A stretch of DNA of 64,000 bases, taken from positions 1-64,000 of the forward strand of contig CAYWPT010000002.1 of the NCBI GenBank assembly GCA_964460605.1, written 5' to 3'. Below the pieces are notes generated by a model, which did no database searches, was not told the DNA's origin, and saw only the letters and a program-made list of their open reading frames with translations. Of this stretch, positions 42,168 through 50,439 are shown one piece after another; positions within the stretch are counted from its first letter, which is position 1; each line of letters begins with the position of its first letter. Both the position numbers and the translations under genes were made by a program. Source of the DNA: CAYFJV01 sp964460605. Lineage in GTDB: Archaea > Nanobdellota > Nanobdellia > Woesearchaeales > GW2011-AR9.

Positions 42168-42857
42168 ATGAAGCACTTGTTTTTAGAGGTACAGTACAAA
42201 GGAGAATTAGCATTCCCTAAAGAACTTTTAGAGAAAACTCCTAAAACATTAGTTCTAGCTGGAAGTATTCAATATTTAGATTACTTACCTCAACTAAAAA
42301 CATTCTTAGAAGAAGCAGGAAAAGAAGTCTTTATGTTTTCAAGCAGACATGGACAACATCCTGGACAGATCCTAGGCTGTGATATCTTCACTTTCAAAAC
42401 AGAAAAAGATTTTGACGCTTTTATCTATCTTGGTGATGGTATGTTTCATCCAACTGCATTATTATTTGGAAATGAAAAAGATGTTATTATCTACAATCCA
42501 ATGTCTGAGAAGATAGAAACTTTAGATAAGGATATTTTAGATAGAACAAAAAAGAAGAAAAACGCATTATTAGCAAAATTTATCCAAAGTGAGAATATTG
42601 GAATGTTAGTTACTAGAAAACCAGGACAAAACCAATCAAAAGCTGTAGACCATTTTAGAAAAGAGATGGAAGGGAAAGGAAAGAATATCTTTGTTTTCTT
42701 AGCAGATCATATTGATACTGACGCTTTAGAAGATTTCAACTTTGTAGATGTTTGGATTAATACTGCTTGTCCAAGAATCGTACAAGACTTTACTTGTTTA
42801 AACTTAAGAGACTTACAAGAGATTAATTTTTTCTCTGGGACGTGTGCTCAATTTTAG
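42168..42857 (+). CDS. dph2: Dph2 domains 2-3 (split diphthamide synthase)
   Basis: The 229-residue protein starts MKHLFLEVQYKGELAFP, exactly where the N-terminal fragment at 35545-35802 stops. It contains domain 2 with GQILGCDIF (second cluster Cys) and YLGDGMFHPTALLFG, and domain 3 with VWINTACPRIVQDF (third cluster Cys). All three Fe-S cysteines of Dph2 are thus present between the two genes. It has its own TATA box (ATATATAAAG at about 42134). The longer ORF to 42057 runs antisense to the neighbour and is not used. Confidence 0.8.
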   Translation: MKHLFLEVQYKGELAFPKELLEKTPKTLVLAGSIQYLDYLPQLKTFLEEAGKEVFMFSSRHGQHPGQILGCDIFTFKTEKDFDAFIYLGDGMFHPTALLFGNEKDVIIYNPMSEKIETLDKDILDRTKKKKNALLAKFIQSENIGMLVTRKPGQNQSKAVDHFRKEMEGKGKNIFVFLADHIDTDALEDFNFVDVWINTACPRIVQDFTCLNLRDLQEINFFSGTCAQF

Positions 42858-43010
42858 GTTTGCTTAAAACTTCTAATCATCTCTCGTCGAGAAACCTTTG
42901 TCCCTTCGACGATAGAAGAAAGCTTTAAATACTCAAAAATTCTATTTTGCTTCAGTAGTCATTCACGATTACAAAATTCAAAAGAAAAAAACACTGAGGT
43001 GGTAGTAAAT

Positions 43011-43460
43011 ATGGCAAAAGTTGTTGCAAAAGTTGGAATTAAAAAAGAATCAGGTTACCTCTACTTCGTAGACAAAGATGGAGACATCTCCGCTGCGAAA
43101 ATGAGTCGTGCTGGAAGAAAGAAAGGAAAAAGTAGAACCAAAAAAGTTGCTAAAGTTGGTCTTAAGAAAGAATCAGGTTACCTTTACTTTATCGATAAGA
43201 AAGGAAACATCTCCGCTGCTAAAATGGCTCGTGGAAGAAAAAAGAGTAAAAAGAAAAAAGCAACTAAGAAAAAACCTGCTAAGCGTAAAGCTGCTAAAAA
43301 GAAAACAAGCAAAAGAAAAGCAGCAAAAAGAAAACCTGCTAAGAAAAGGAAAGCGGCTAAGAAAAAACCAGCTAAGCGTAAAAAGGTTGCTAAGAAAAAG
43401 AAAGTGGCTAAGAAAAAGCCTGCTAAACGTAAAGCAGCTAAAAAGAAAAGAAGAAGATAA
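43011..43460 (+). CDS. Histone-H1-like basic protein with duplicated domain
   Basis: The 149-residue protein has two near-identical ~26-residue repeats, KVGIKKESGYLYFVDKDGDI and KVGLKKESGYLYFIDKKGNI, each ending SAAKM. About 85 residues of KKK/PAKRKAAKKK repeats follow, like the tail of histone H1. The repeats look like small beta units that could bind DNA or a partner; the tail would coat DNA or RNA. It starts at ATG 43011, preceded by GAGGTGG. It is probably an abundant nucleoid protein. Confidence 0.75.
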   Translation: MAKVVAKVGIKKESGYLYFVDKDGDISAAKMSRAGRKKGKSRTKKVAKVGLKKESGYLYFIDKKGNISAAKMARGRKKSKKKKATKKKPAKRKAAKKKTSKRKAAKRKPAKKRKAAKKKPAKRKKVAKKKKVAKKKPAKRKAAKKKRRR

Positions 43461-43564
43461 GTTCCTCACATTTTTATTTTTTTATCTTTATTTCTAAATC
43501 ATATGCTCAAGACTAGAGTTCTTCTAAGCAAAGACTTTTTAAGCAGTGATTTTCTCCAAATTGT

Positions 43565-44266
43565 ATGGATTTCCCAACTCAGTCAAGCGAAAAGAAACTT
43601 CTTTCTACAAGTTCTTGGTTTCAAGTGGAACGTTTCTCAACAAAAGAGAAAATTAACCTGAAAAAAGAACTTTTACTAGCATTTTCTGAAGAAGGAGACA
43701 TTGTCTTTGATCCATTTTTAGAGAAAGGAGAAACTGTATTTGCTTGTCACAAATCTGAGAGAAATGGTATTAGTATGAGCAGTGATGGTGAAGCGATTAA
43801 AGAAGTTGAAGAAAAGATAAAACCAATGGAGGGCCAATTACATCTGAGTGAATATGGTGCAAAGCAAAGCTCTAAACAATTATTATTGTATGGAAAATTA
43901 AAAGATTTGGATTATGTTTGGCAACAATATTCATTACCTGAATTAGATGTTGTTCTCACTTTCTTACCAAGTTATCAAGAGTTAGAAAAAAATTATGTTG
44001 AAGGTTTAGGAGTGATTGAGTATTTAGAAAAAGTTTTTTTCTTATTAAAAAACAGAGTTAAATTTGGTTCTTATATTCTTATTATGGCAGAGAATACAAA
44101 GAATTCCCCCAATTTTGCATGGGATTTAGCAAAAGCTTTAGAAAATGTTTTTCAATTTAAAGGAGAAAAGATTTGTTGTGTTTCAAGCACACCTCAGCAT
44201 GAAAACCTTGAGGATTTCTTAGTAACACACAAATATTTATTGATTTTTAGAAAGATAGAAATTTAG
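43565..44266 (+). CDS. Degenerate DNA-methylase-like protein
   Basis: The 233-residue protein retains the SAM-binding layout of N4/N6 amino-methyltransferases: GDIVFDPFLEKGETVFACHK matches the usual VLDPFxGxGTT with changed Gly positions. A later strand, LDVVLTFLPSYQELEK, lies where the catalytic DPPY/SPPY stands. Both motifs are altered, so catalysis is doubtful. It may be a SAM sensor or a lost methylase. It is followed 27 bases later by xth in the same direction. Confidence 0.55.
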   Translation: MDFPTQSSEKKLLSTSSWFQVERFSTKEKINLKKELLLAFSEEGDIVFDPFLEKGETVFACHKSERNGISMSSDGEAIKEVEEKIKPMEGQLHLSEYGAKQSSKQLLLYGKLKDLDYVWQQYSLPELDVVLTFLPSYQELEKNYVEGLGVIEYLEKVFFLLKNRVKFGSYILIMAENTKNSPNFAWDLAKALENVFQFKGEKICCVSSTPQHENLEDFLVTHKYLLIFRKIEI

Positions 44267-44293
44267 AAAGATTCAAATATTACTAAATTTACA

Positions 44294-45079
44294 ATGAAAC
44301 TTATGAAAAATAAACTACGCATCATTTCTTGGAATGTAAATGGAATCCGAGCAGCTGCAAGAAAGAATTTTCATGCATGGCTCTTAGATGAAAACCCAGA
44401 CATCCTTTGCGTACAAGAGACTAAAGCGCATCCTGATCAATTAGATGAACATTTATTGAACGTTCATGATTATTTGTCTTTCTGGTCTTCAGCAGAAAAG
44501 AAAGGATATAGTGGTACTGCAATTTTCACCAAAGAAAAACCACTCTCAGTTGAGACTAAAGTTGGTATAGAAGCTTTAGATAAAGAAGGTCGTATGGTTT
44601 GTTTGGAATATGAAAAATTCTTTATTGTCAATGTTTACTTTCCAAACGGAAAAATGAATGAAACTCGTCTAAAATACAAGATGGATTATTATGGTGCTCA
44701 TCAAAAATTTGTAGCTAAACTACGTAAAACTGGTAAAGCAGTTGTTGTTTGTGGTGATTATAATACAGCTCATAAGGAAATTGATTTAGCACGACCAAAA
44801 GCTAATGAAAAAATATCTGGATTTTTACCTGTAGAAAGAGCTTGGATTGATGGCTATGTTGAATTTGGTATGTTAGACACTTTCAGAGAGTTTTCTGATA
44901 AAGCTGCTATGTATACTTGGTGGTCCATGCGAAGTGGAGCACGTTCAAGAAATGTTGGCTGGCGAATTGATTACTTCTTTATTGATAAAGATCATAAAGA
45001 TATCCTAAAAGATGCTTTTATTTTAACAGATGTTATGGGTAGTGATCATTGTCCTCTTGGTGTAGAGATAGAACATTAG
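44294..45079 (+). CDS. xth: Exodeoxyribonuclease III / AP endonuclease
   Basis: The 261-residue enzyme cuts at abasic sites. It has RIISWNVNGIRAA, QETKAHPDQL, NVYFPNG, GDYNTAHKEIDLA, WRIDYFF and the C-terminal GSDHCPLGVEI, all catalytic EEP-family motifs. It overlaps the convergent mutY gene by four bases, grouping two base-excision-repair genes. Confidence 0.95.
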   Translation: MKLMKNKLRIISWNVNGIRAAARKNFHAWLLDENPDILCVQETKAHPDQLDEHLLNVHDYLSFWSSAEKKGYSGTAIFTKEKPLSVETKVGIEALDKEGRMVCLEYEKFFIVNVYFPNGKMNETRLKYKMDYYGAHQKFVAKLRKTGKAVVVCGDYNTAHKEIDLARPKANEKISGFLPVERAWIDGYVEFGMLDTFREFSDKAAMYTWWSMRSGARSRNVGWRIDYFFIDKDHKDILKDAFILTDVMGSDHCPLGVEIEH

Positions 45080-45876
45080 TTTTTTATCATTAATTTATTC
45101 TTATCAATTTTAATCAAACCTTCCTTTTCCATCCTTTCTATAATCTTCTTTAAGAAAGATTCTTCTTTTTTCCATTCTTTAATTAAATTAGAAATTTCTA
45201 ATTCTTCTCCAACAACAAGTCTTTTCAATATTTGTCCACGATACCAACGGTTACTTCCTTTAAATTTACTCTGTTTTGTACGTGCTTTAATTCCGGTTTT
45301 ACGACTAGTAAGAATCTTTGATCCATAATCCATGAGAGCATTATGCCAATCCCCACTTTGGCCATAAGGCAAGACTTCTTCAGCTAATGCAAATAATTCT
45401 TTATCATTGGTTTTTTCATCTAGGGAAAATTCGTGAATGAATATCCGGCGAATGTTAGTATCAACAGTTGCTACATTTTCATTAAAAGCAAATATCAAAA
45501 TACTACGGGCTGTATAAGGTCCAATGCCAGGAAGCTTCAACAAAGCATCCACGTGTGCTGGAAACTTTCCATCATAAATCTTCATAATCGTCTGACAAGA
45601 CTTTTGTAAACGTAATGCACGGTTATTATAACCCAAACCTGACCACAACTTAAGTAAATCTGCAGTGTTTCCATCTGCAAGTGATTTAATGTCAGGAAAC
45701 TTCTCTAAAAAAGCAAGATATTTTGGAATTACCCTATCAACCTGTGTTTGTTGAAGCATAATCTCAGAGACCATAATAGCATAAGGATCTTGAGTTTCTC
45801 TCCAAGGCAAAGATCTTCCATTCTCTTTGTAAAAGTTAAGCACTCTTTGCTGAAATTCTTTAAGATTCTTTTTCAT
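45076..45876 (-). CDS. mutY: MutY-like adenine DNA glycosylase without Fe-S cluster
   Basis: The 266-residue glycosylase has WRETQDPYAIMVSEIMLQQT (catalytic Glu), the helix-hairpin-helix LPGIGPYTARSI and ATVDTNIRR (catalytic Asp). MutY enzymes are monofunctional and lack the HhH Lys, as here. The C-terminal four-Cys iron-sulfur loop is absent and is replaced by a basic winged-helix-like tail. It would remove A opposite 8-oxoG. Confidence 0.85.
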   Translation of the reverse strand: MKKNLKEFQQRVLNFYKENGRSLPWRETQDPYAIMVSEIMLQQTQVDRVIPKYLAFLEKFPDIKSLADGNTADLLKLWSGLGYNNRALRLQKSCQTIMKIYDGKFPAHVDALLKLPGIGPYTARSILIFAFNENVATVDTNIRRIFIHEFSLDEKTNDKELFALAEEVLPYGQSGDWHNALMDYGSKILTSRKTGIKARTKQSKFKGSNRWYRGQILKRLVVGEELEISNLIKEWKKEESFLKKIIERMEKEGLIKIDKNKLMIKN

Positions 45877-45897
45877 ATATTGAGAAATGCGGAAATG

Positions 45898-45905
45898 TTT
45901 ATAAA
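45898..45905. promoter_or_regulatory. Palindromic TATA box between mutY and a broken ORF
   Basis: TTTATAAA is centred at 45901.5; both flanking start codons (45876 minus, 45927 plus) lie 25.5 bases away. This repeats the arrangement at 35824-35831. Confidence 0.5.
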
Positions 45906-45926
45906 TTTTGTAATTCTCTCTTCTCT

Positions 45927-46169
45927 ATGACATATAAATTAGTAGTTCCACCTTATTCTAATATGTGTGCTAATAGTTATTTAAAAGATTCATCATAGAG
46001 AAGAGAATTTTTAGTAGAGGGTTTGAAAGGATTTGCTGAAAATCCACAAGACTATTTGTTTAATCCTGAAGCTAATGAGTCTAAAACAAGATTAAGAAAA
46101 CATCTTGTTAATGGTGGAGTAGATCAAAAAGGAATTCAAACACTTTCTAATCTTCTCAAAAATTCTTAA
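45927..46169 (+). pseudogene. Small ORF interrupted by an in-frame TAG
   Basis: ATG 45927 opens MTYKLVVPPYSNMCANSYLK, and TAG follows after 23 codons (45996-45998). The same frame then continues for 56 codons (LVEGLKGFAENPQDYLFNPE and on to LLKNS) to TAA at 46167. The whole reads as one 80-codon gene with a nonsense codon. TAG ends other genes here (for example L7Ae), so it acts as a stop; a leaderless promoter remains. Confidence 0.5.
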
Positions 46170-46221
46170 ATTAATTATCTTTAAAATAAAATTTTGATGG
46201 CTATAAGGAAAGAAATAATTT

Positions 46222-46878
46222 TTATTCTTTCCAAGCAAGAGTTCCAGGTCCTCTACGACCAACCTTAGGCCCATCAACATAAGATAAACCTGCTTTAACC
46301 ATATTCTCACGAACTACCCTAGCACAGCTGTAAGTGGCTAATTTAGCTCCAGAACGCATTGTAGAAGCAACATGCCTAAAAAACTCTTCAGACCACATTT
46401 CAGGCTGTGTTTTAGGAGAAAAAGGGTCAAAAAATACTAAGTTGAAATAGTCTTGATAAAGTTCCTTCACTTTCTTCTTAGCATCACCTACAATAAGCTT
46501 AATTTTCACATTCCCTTCAGAGATTTCAAGCTTATTCTCACTCAAGCCCTTCAAAAGAGCAAATGCCTTGATTTTAGGCTCAACATCTTGAATCTTCTTT
46601 ACTATTTCAATATCACTTTCAAGCCCAACGATTTCAATCACACAATCAGGATTAGCAGCCAAAGCCACATCAATAGCCATAGCAGAATTATAACCCATGC
46701 CAAAACATACATCAAGCAATTTTAGAACTCCCTTTTCACGAGCAAGCTCAGCCACACCAGAAGGCTCACAAAATTTCTTCAAAGCTTCTTCTACAGCTCC
46801 AGTAAAGGAATGATAAGACTCGTTGTACTTCTCATTATGAAATGTTTCTGATCCATCTGCAGTGCTTACTTTCTCCAT
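46222..46878 (-). CDS. MnmC-like SAM-dependent methyltransferase
   Basis: The 218-residue protein has TADGSETFHNEKYNESYHSF, the hallmark of the MnmC2/DUF752 family. SAM-binding LLDVCFGMGYNSAMAIDVAL and the FNLVFFDPFSPKTQPEMWSE motif with the catalytic DPFSP follow. In bacteria MnmC completes 5-methylaminomethyl-2-thiouridine in tRNA; here only the methylase part is present, without the oxidase. It probably methylates wobble uridine or a related base. Confidence 0.85.
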   Translation of the reverse strand: MEKVSTADGSETFHNEKYNESYHSFTGAVEEALKKFCEPSGVAELAREKGVLKLLDVCFGMGYNSAMAIDVALAANPDCVIEIVGLESDIEIVKKIQDVEPKIKAFALLKGLSENKLEISEGNVKIKLIVGDAKKKVKELYQDYFNLVFFDPFSPKTQPEMWSEEFFRHVASTMRSGAKLATYSCARVVRENMVKAGLSYVDGPKVGRRGPGTLAWKE

Positions 46879-46913
46879 AAGTCTCTTAATTTAGATTTTA
46901 ATTAAAAATCTAT

Positions 46914-47705
46914 CTATACTTTTTCAGCACGTCCTTTACGGACTAACAAATCTGCAATCTCTGGAAAAATTTCACTCTCTTGACCTTGTTTAAATGGCCC
47001 ATACTCTTTCATATCTTTCCAAATAAATTTTGGTACTGCATGTAAGAAGCGTACTTTTGCCATATCTATTGGATCTAATTCCTTCTTCTCTTCAGAAACT
47101 GCCTTTTTCACATCATTTGTTTTTTCAGCACTCACAGTTGGAGCATCAACGTTTGAAAACTTTTTCATTAGTTCTTTACTTTTAACTCCCTTCTCTTCAA
47201 CAGGCATCTCTTCTTTTGGAATTGCATCATAATCTTCAGAATAATTTGTTAAATGTTCTTTTTTATGTGGTGTAAAGCTCTCATCAACTAAAGGAAGATC
47301 CCCTTTGAATAATTGCACAAGAACTCCTTTACGATAGGCATCTAAATGTCCAATTATTTCTTTGTAAAATTCTTTTTCTTCACGAAGCATTGCAGAGGTA
47401 TCAATAATGTCAGATTTTGTTCTACTTTTGTTCAAAGCAATATCAATAATTTTTTTCTCACGCTTTTCATATATCTCTTTTAAGATTCTTTTAATACTAC
47501 GTAATTCATATTCTAATTTATCTTTTTCAGAACTTGCAAAAATTTCATCTTCACTACTTTGAGCTTCTAAAAGGGCTTTTTTTTCTCGTAGATAGGAAAC
47601 AACATCCAAGAAGAAAGTACTCTCTAGCTTCTGTAAATCTTCGCGTTTTTTTTCATTTCGAAGAATATCATACAATGTTCCTAATGTTATCTTTACCTCT
47701 GACAT
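46914..47705 (-). CDS. GINS replication complex subunit
   Basis: The 263-residue protein opens with the GINS A domain (LGTLYDILRNEKKREDLQKL, then VVSYLREKKALL and REKKIIDIALNKSRTKSDII). An acidic linker of about 70 residues follows. It ends in the small B domain with VRFLHAVPKFIWKDMKEYGP and ADLLVRKGRAE. This order (A then B) is the Gins51/Sld5 type. It would join Cdc45/RecJ and MCM in the replicative helicase. Confidence 0.9.
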   Translation of the reverse strand: MSEVKITLGTLYDILRNEKKREDLQKLESTFFLDVVSYLREKKALLEAQSSEDEIFASSEKDKLEYELRSIKRILKEIYEKREKKIIDIALNKSRTKSDIIDTSAMLREEKEFYKEIIGHLDAYRKGVLVQLFKGDLPLVDESFTPHKKEHLTNYSEDYDAIPKEEMPVEEKGVKSKELMKKFSNVDAPTVSAEKTNDVKKAVSEEKKELDPIDMAKVRFLHAVPKFIWKDMKEYGPFKQGQESEIFPEIADLLVRKGRAEKV

Positions 47706-47826
47706 CTTAACCCAATAATTTTAAATGAGAGCTTAAGCTATTTCTCATTACCTATGTACCCCTAAACTCAAATAAAAAGATTTCTTACTTAAAAAACATA
47801 CTATTCAGAAAAAGCTATGTTTGAGA

Positions 47827-48006
47827 TTATTTTATCTCATTCATAAAATCACTTGGATAAGTCATTCTCCTATTGGCTTTATCTTTTTCAACTTTTATTC
47901 TAAAAACACCTACTTTATAAATCTCATCAATAGACTGAGAAAGTACTACTTTATCATATTCTAGTGCAGGCACTGTTTCTACTAATTGTATGTTTTGTGC
48001 ATTCAT
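47827..48006 (-). CDS. Small 59-residue protein
   Basis: The ORF starts MNAQNIQLVETVPALEYDKV and ends PSDFMNEIK. A GTTTATAAAAG box lies about 20 bases before the ATG, so it has a leaderless promoter. It is divergent from the radical SAM gene. The composition is ordinary protein-like, without low complexity. The function is unknown. Confidence 0.5.
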   Translation of the reverse strand: MNAQNIQLVETVPALEYDKVVLSQSIDEIYKVGVFRIKVEKDKANRRMTYPSDFMNEIK

Positions 48007-48076
48007 ATTTTTTTTGTAATTCTTTTATAAACTTTATGTCAAGAACATTTAAATATGAACCACATGTTTTCTCACC

Positions 48077-49297
48077 ATGGCAGAACTTAGCTACGAGACT
48101 TTATCCTTCATGCAGAAAGGTGAAAATGTACAAATTACTCTATTAAACCTCTTCTTAGCAGAACTTCCAATACAAGAATTTAATTCAATTGGTCCGTTCA
48201 AAATTTTAGATCCCCATACCTTAGAATTTACAGGAACTTTCCAGAAGAAAGCAGAAGTAAAATTTGCGGGATTATTACATAAAGCATTTGAAAATCTAAC
48301 AAACAAATTAACTGGTAATAAGGCAAAATATATTCATAGAAATACTGGTATCCCATTGTATGGTAATGTGGCTTTTGGAATCATTAACCGTGGAAGTTCT
48401 ATCATTGAAATTAAACCAGTAACCTCTTGTAACTTAGATTGTGTCTATTGTAGTATTTCTGAAGGCCTGAGTAGCAAGAAAAATGATTTTGTCATTGAAG
48501 AAGCTTATTTAATCGAAGAATTAGAAAAATTATTAGATTTTATAGAAAAACCAGTGGAGATTCATATCGGTGTACAAGGAGAACCTTTCCTCTATGCTGA
48601 CATGGAATTATTAATTGAAGATTTACAAAAGATGGAACAAGTGCATACTATCTCAATTGATACTAATGGTACTTTACTCAATGAAGCTAAAATTGATAGA
48701 TTAGCTAAGAATGATAAATTACAAATGAATATGAGTCTTGATGCAATCGATGAAGATATTGCACGAAAAGTAGCTGGTACAAAAACTTATAATGTAAAAC
48801 ATGTAAAAAAAATGATCGCTTATGCTTCTGAAAAATTAAATAAAGTAATCTTAGCACCTGTTCTTACACTCGGATTTAATGAGGAAGAGATGGAAAAAAT
48901 AATCTTATTCATTAAATCATTAGAACACAAACCAATTCTGGGTATTCAAAATTTCTTAAGATATAAAACTGGGAGAAATCCTGGAAAAGAAATGTCTTGG
49001 GAAAACTTTTACACACTTTTAGATAAGTTAGAGAAAAAACATGATATTAAATTAAAACTACAAAAAGAAGATTTTAATATTAAACCAATTAAAGAGTTAA
49101 AAAAACCATTTGTTGAAGGTGATGAAGTAAGTGCAATGCTAAAATGTGAAGACCGATTTCCTGGCTCTTCAATTGCTGTTGCAAAAAGTAGAACAATTTC
49201 TGTGCCTGGTATGCCTTTTAGATGGGGTAAAAAAGTAAGATTAAAGATCACAAGAGATAAACACAACATTTTTGTGGGTAAATTAGTTTCTAGATAA
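48077..49297 (+). CDS. Radical SAM protein with TRAM-like tail
   Basis: The 406-residue protein has the radical SAM cluster motif CNLDCVYCS (about residue 118), the HIGVQGEPFLYADMELL and SIDTNGTLL strands and a C-terminal beta domain (KKPFVEGDEVSAMLKCEDRF then RWGKKVRLKI) resembling a TRAM RNA-binding fold. It resembles COG2100-type archaeal Fe-S oxidoreductases. An ATTTAAATATG box is about 25 bases upstream. The TRAM-like tail suggests an RNA substrate, which is inference. Confidence 0.8.
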   Translation: MAELSYETLSFMQKGENVQITLLNLFLAELPIQEFNSIGPFKILDPHTLEFTGTFQKKAEVKFAGLLHKAFENLTNKLTGNKAKYIHRNTGIPLYGNVAFGIINRGSSIIEIKPVTSCNLDCVYCSISEGLSSKKNDFVIEEAYLIEELEKLLDFIEKPVEIHIGVQGEPFLYADMELLIEDLQKMEQVHTISIDTNGTLLNEAKIDRLAKNDKLQMNMSLDAIDEDIARKVAGTKTYNVKHVKKMIAYASEKLNKVILAPVLTLGFNEEEMEKIILFIKSLEHKPILGIQNFLRYKTGRNPGKEMSWENFYTLLDKLEKKHDIKLKLQKEDFNIKPIKELKKPFVEGDEVSAMLKCEDRFPGSSIAVAKSRTISVPGMPFRWGKKVRLKITRDKHNIFVGKLVSR

Positions 49298-49368
49298 CAA
49301 AAATGGTGGGTGGCTCATCTATATTAATGGATAATGGTCTAAATGACTCAATTTAACCACACCATTTT
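49298..49368. terminator. 10-bp inverted repeat after the radical SAM gene
   Basis: AAAAATGGTG (49298-49307) pairs perfectly with CACCATTTTT (49359-49368) across a 51-base loop. It starts just after the stop codon. It may be a terminator, or the end of a small mobile repeat. Confidence 0.4.
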
Positions 49369-49555
49369 TGGAATGAAAAAATGCTAAAAACAAGTTTTTA
49401 GTGTTTTTTCTTAAACAAAACTTATATACAATTATTCATTACTTTTCTTTGTGAGACAATCATTAGCAGCTTTGATACAAGCTTATGAGTCTTAGTCACT
49501 AATTGGGGATTAATGTGGGTAAGATTTATAAAGGTTTTTGAAAAATACTATCTAT

Positions 49556-50311
49556 ATGGCATCACAAAGGGAAAAAAAAAGTGCTGTACAATACATAACA
49601 GACCGTTTAGAAGATTCTGGACTTTACCTAGTGCAAACCCAGAGTCCTTTTGGTGTTGAAGTAATTAGTAAAAATAGTGGTAAAAAAGCAGAAGTTCTTA
49701 TTCCAAACTTTCTTGGTCCAGTAAGAAGATTTAATGAAGAGTACAGGGCTAATATTAGAGAAGAAACCCATACAGTTCCAATTTTATACAAAGATAGAAA
49801 AACAGCTTTTGTAAGAATGGCTGATAGAAACCTTTCTTTGAGAGCAGAAAAAAGTCTGAAAAGATATTCTTTAAAAGATATCAATTCCATGCTTCATCTA
49901 AGAGCAATAGAAAAAATTGTTTTAGGTTTAAATAGTGGAGGAACATTATTTTATATGCAACCAGAAAGTGATCGTTTACCTGAAGCTTTAGTTGAATTTG
50001 GTTTAGGGGATGTTACTCTAGATTATTCACATATCTCTCAAGATGATAGAAGATTTGATTTTGTAGAAGATAGGACGTCTATTGATTACAAATTGCCTAC
50101 AAAAGTAGGAAACTTAGGACCTGCAATTAGAATAATGGAAAGACCTGGAAGAGCCTTAATTGCCCAAGCTCAATCTACTGAAATTGGAGATGATTTTGAC
50201 TTAGAGAATTTTATTGAAAAATGTGCAAGGGAAAATCGAGAAACCGCTAGATCTATCTTTCCAGACTTTTCTGAAGATGAGGCTTTAGCAGCCCTTCATG
50301 GTACTTATTGA
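49556..50311 (+). CDS. Unknown soluble protein, 251 residues
   Basis: I start at ATG 49556 because ATTTATAAAG (49523-49532) places the transcript start there. The protein has an alpha/beta look (GLYLVQTQSPFGVEVISKNS, KIVLGLNSGGTLFYM) with many charged residues and no membrane helix. A C-terminal segment, SIFPDFSEDEALAALHG, is acidic. No family is recognised; it stands alone between the radical SAM gene and smc. Confidence 0.6.
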   Translation: MASQREKKSAVQYITDRLEDSGLYLVQTQSPFGVEVISKNSGKKAEVLIPNFLGPVRRFNEEYRANIREETHTVPILYKDRKTAFVRMADRNLSLRAEKSLKRYSLKDINSMLHLRAIEKIVLGLNSGGTLFYMQPESDRLPEALVEFGLGDVTLDYSHISQDDRRFDFVEDRTSIDYKLPTKVGNLGPAIRIMERPGRALIAQAQSTEIGDDFDLENFIEKCARENRETARSIFPDFSEDEALAALHGTY

Positions 50312-50439
50312 TTTTTCTCTTTCTAAAAAACAAGTCATTAAAAATTATAAATTTTTAGGGCTTCCTTGAAATAAGACTTGATTTCCGGAAGCTTTTTAAA
50401 CACTAAGGCCAGACTATCCTCTGTAAAGAGGGACTCATT

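Noticed and set aside
43173..43469. Opposite- and other-frame ORFs across the Lys-rich tail
   Set aside because: They are shadows of the repetitive AAG/AAA codons of the H1-like gene.
45996..45998. TAG as a pyrrolysine or other recoded codon
   Set aside because: TAG ends other genes in the window, including L7Ae and the S10 scar, and no Pyl genes are visible.
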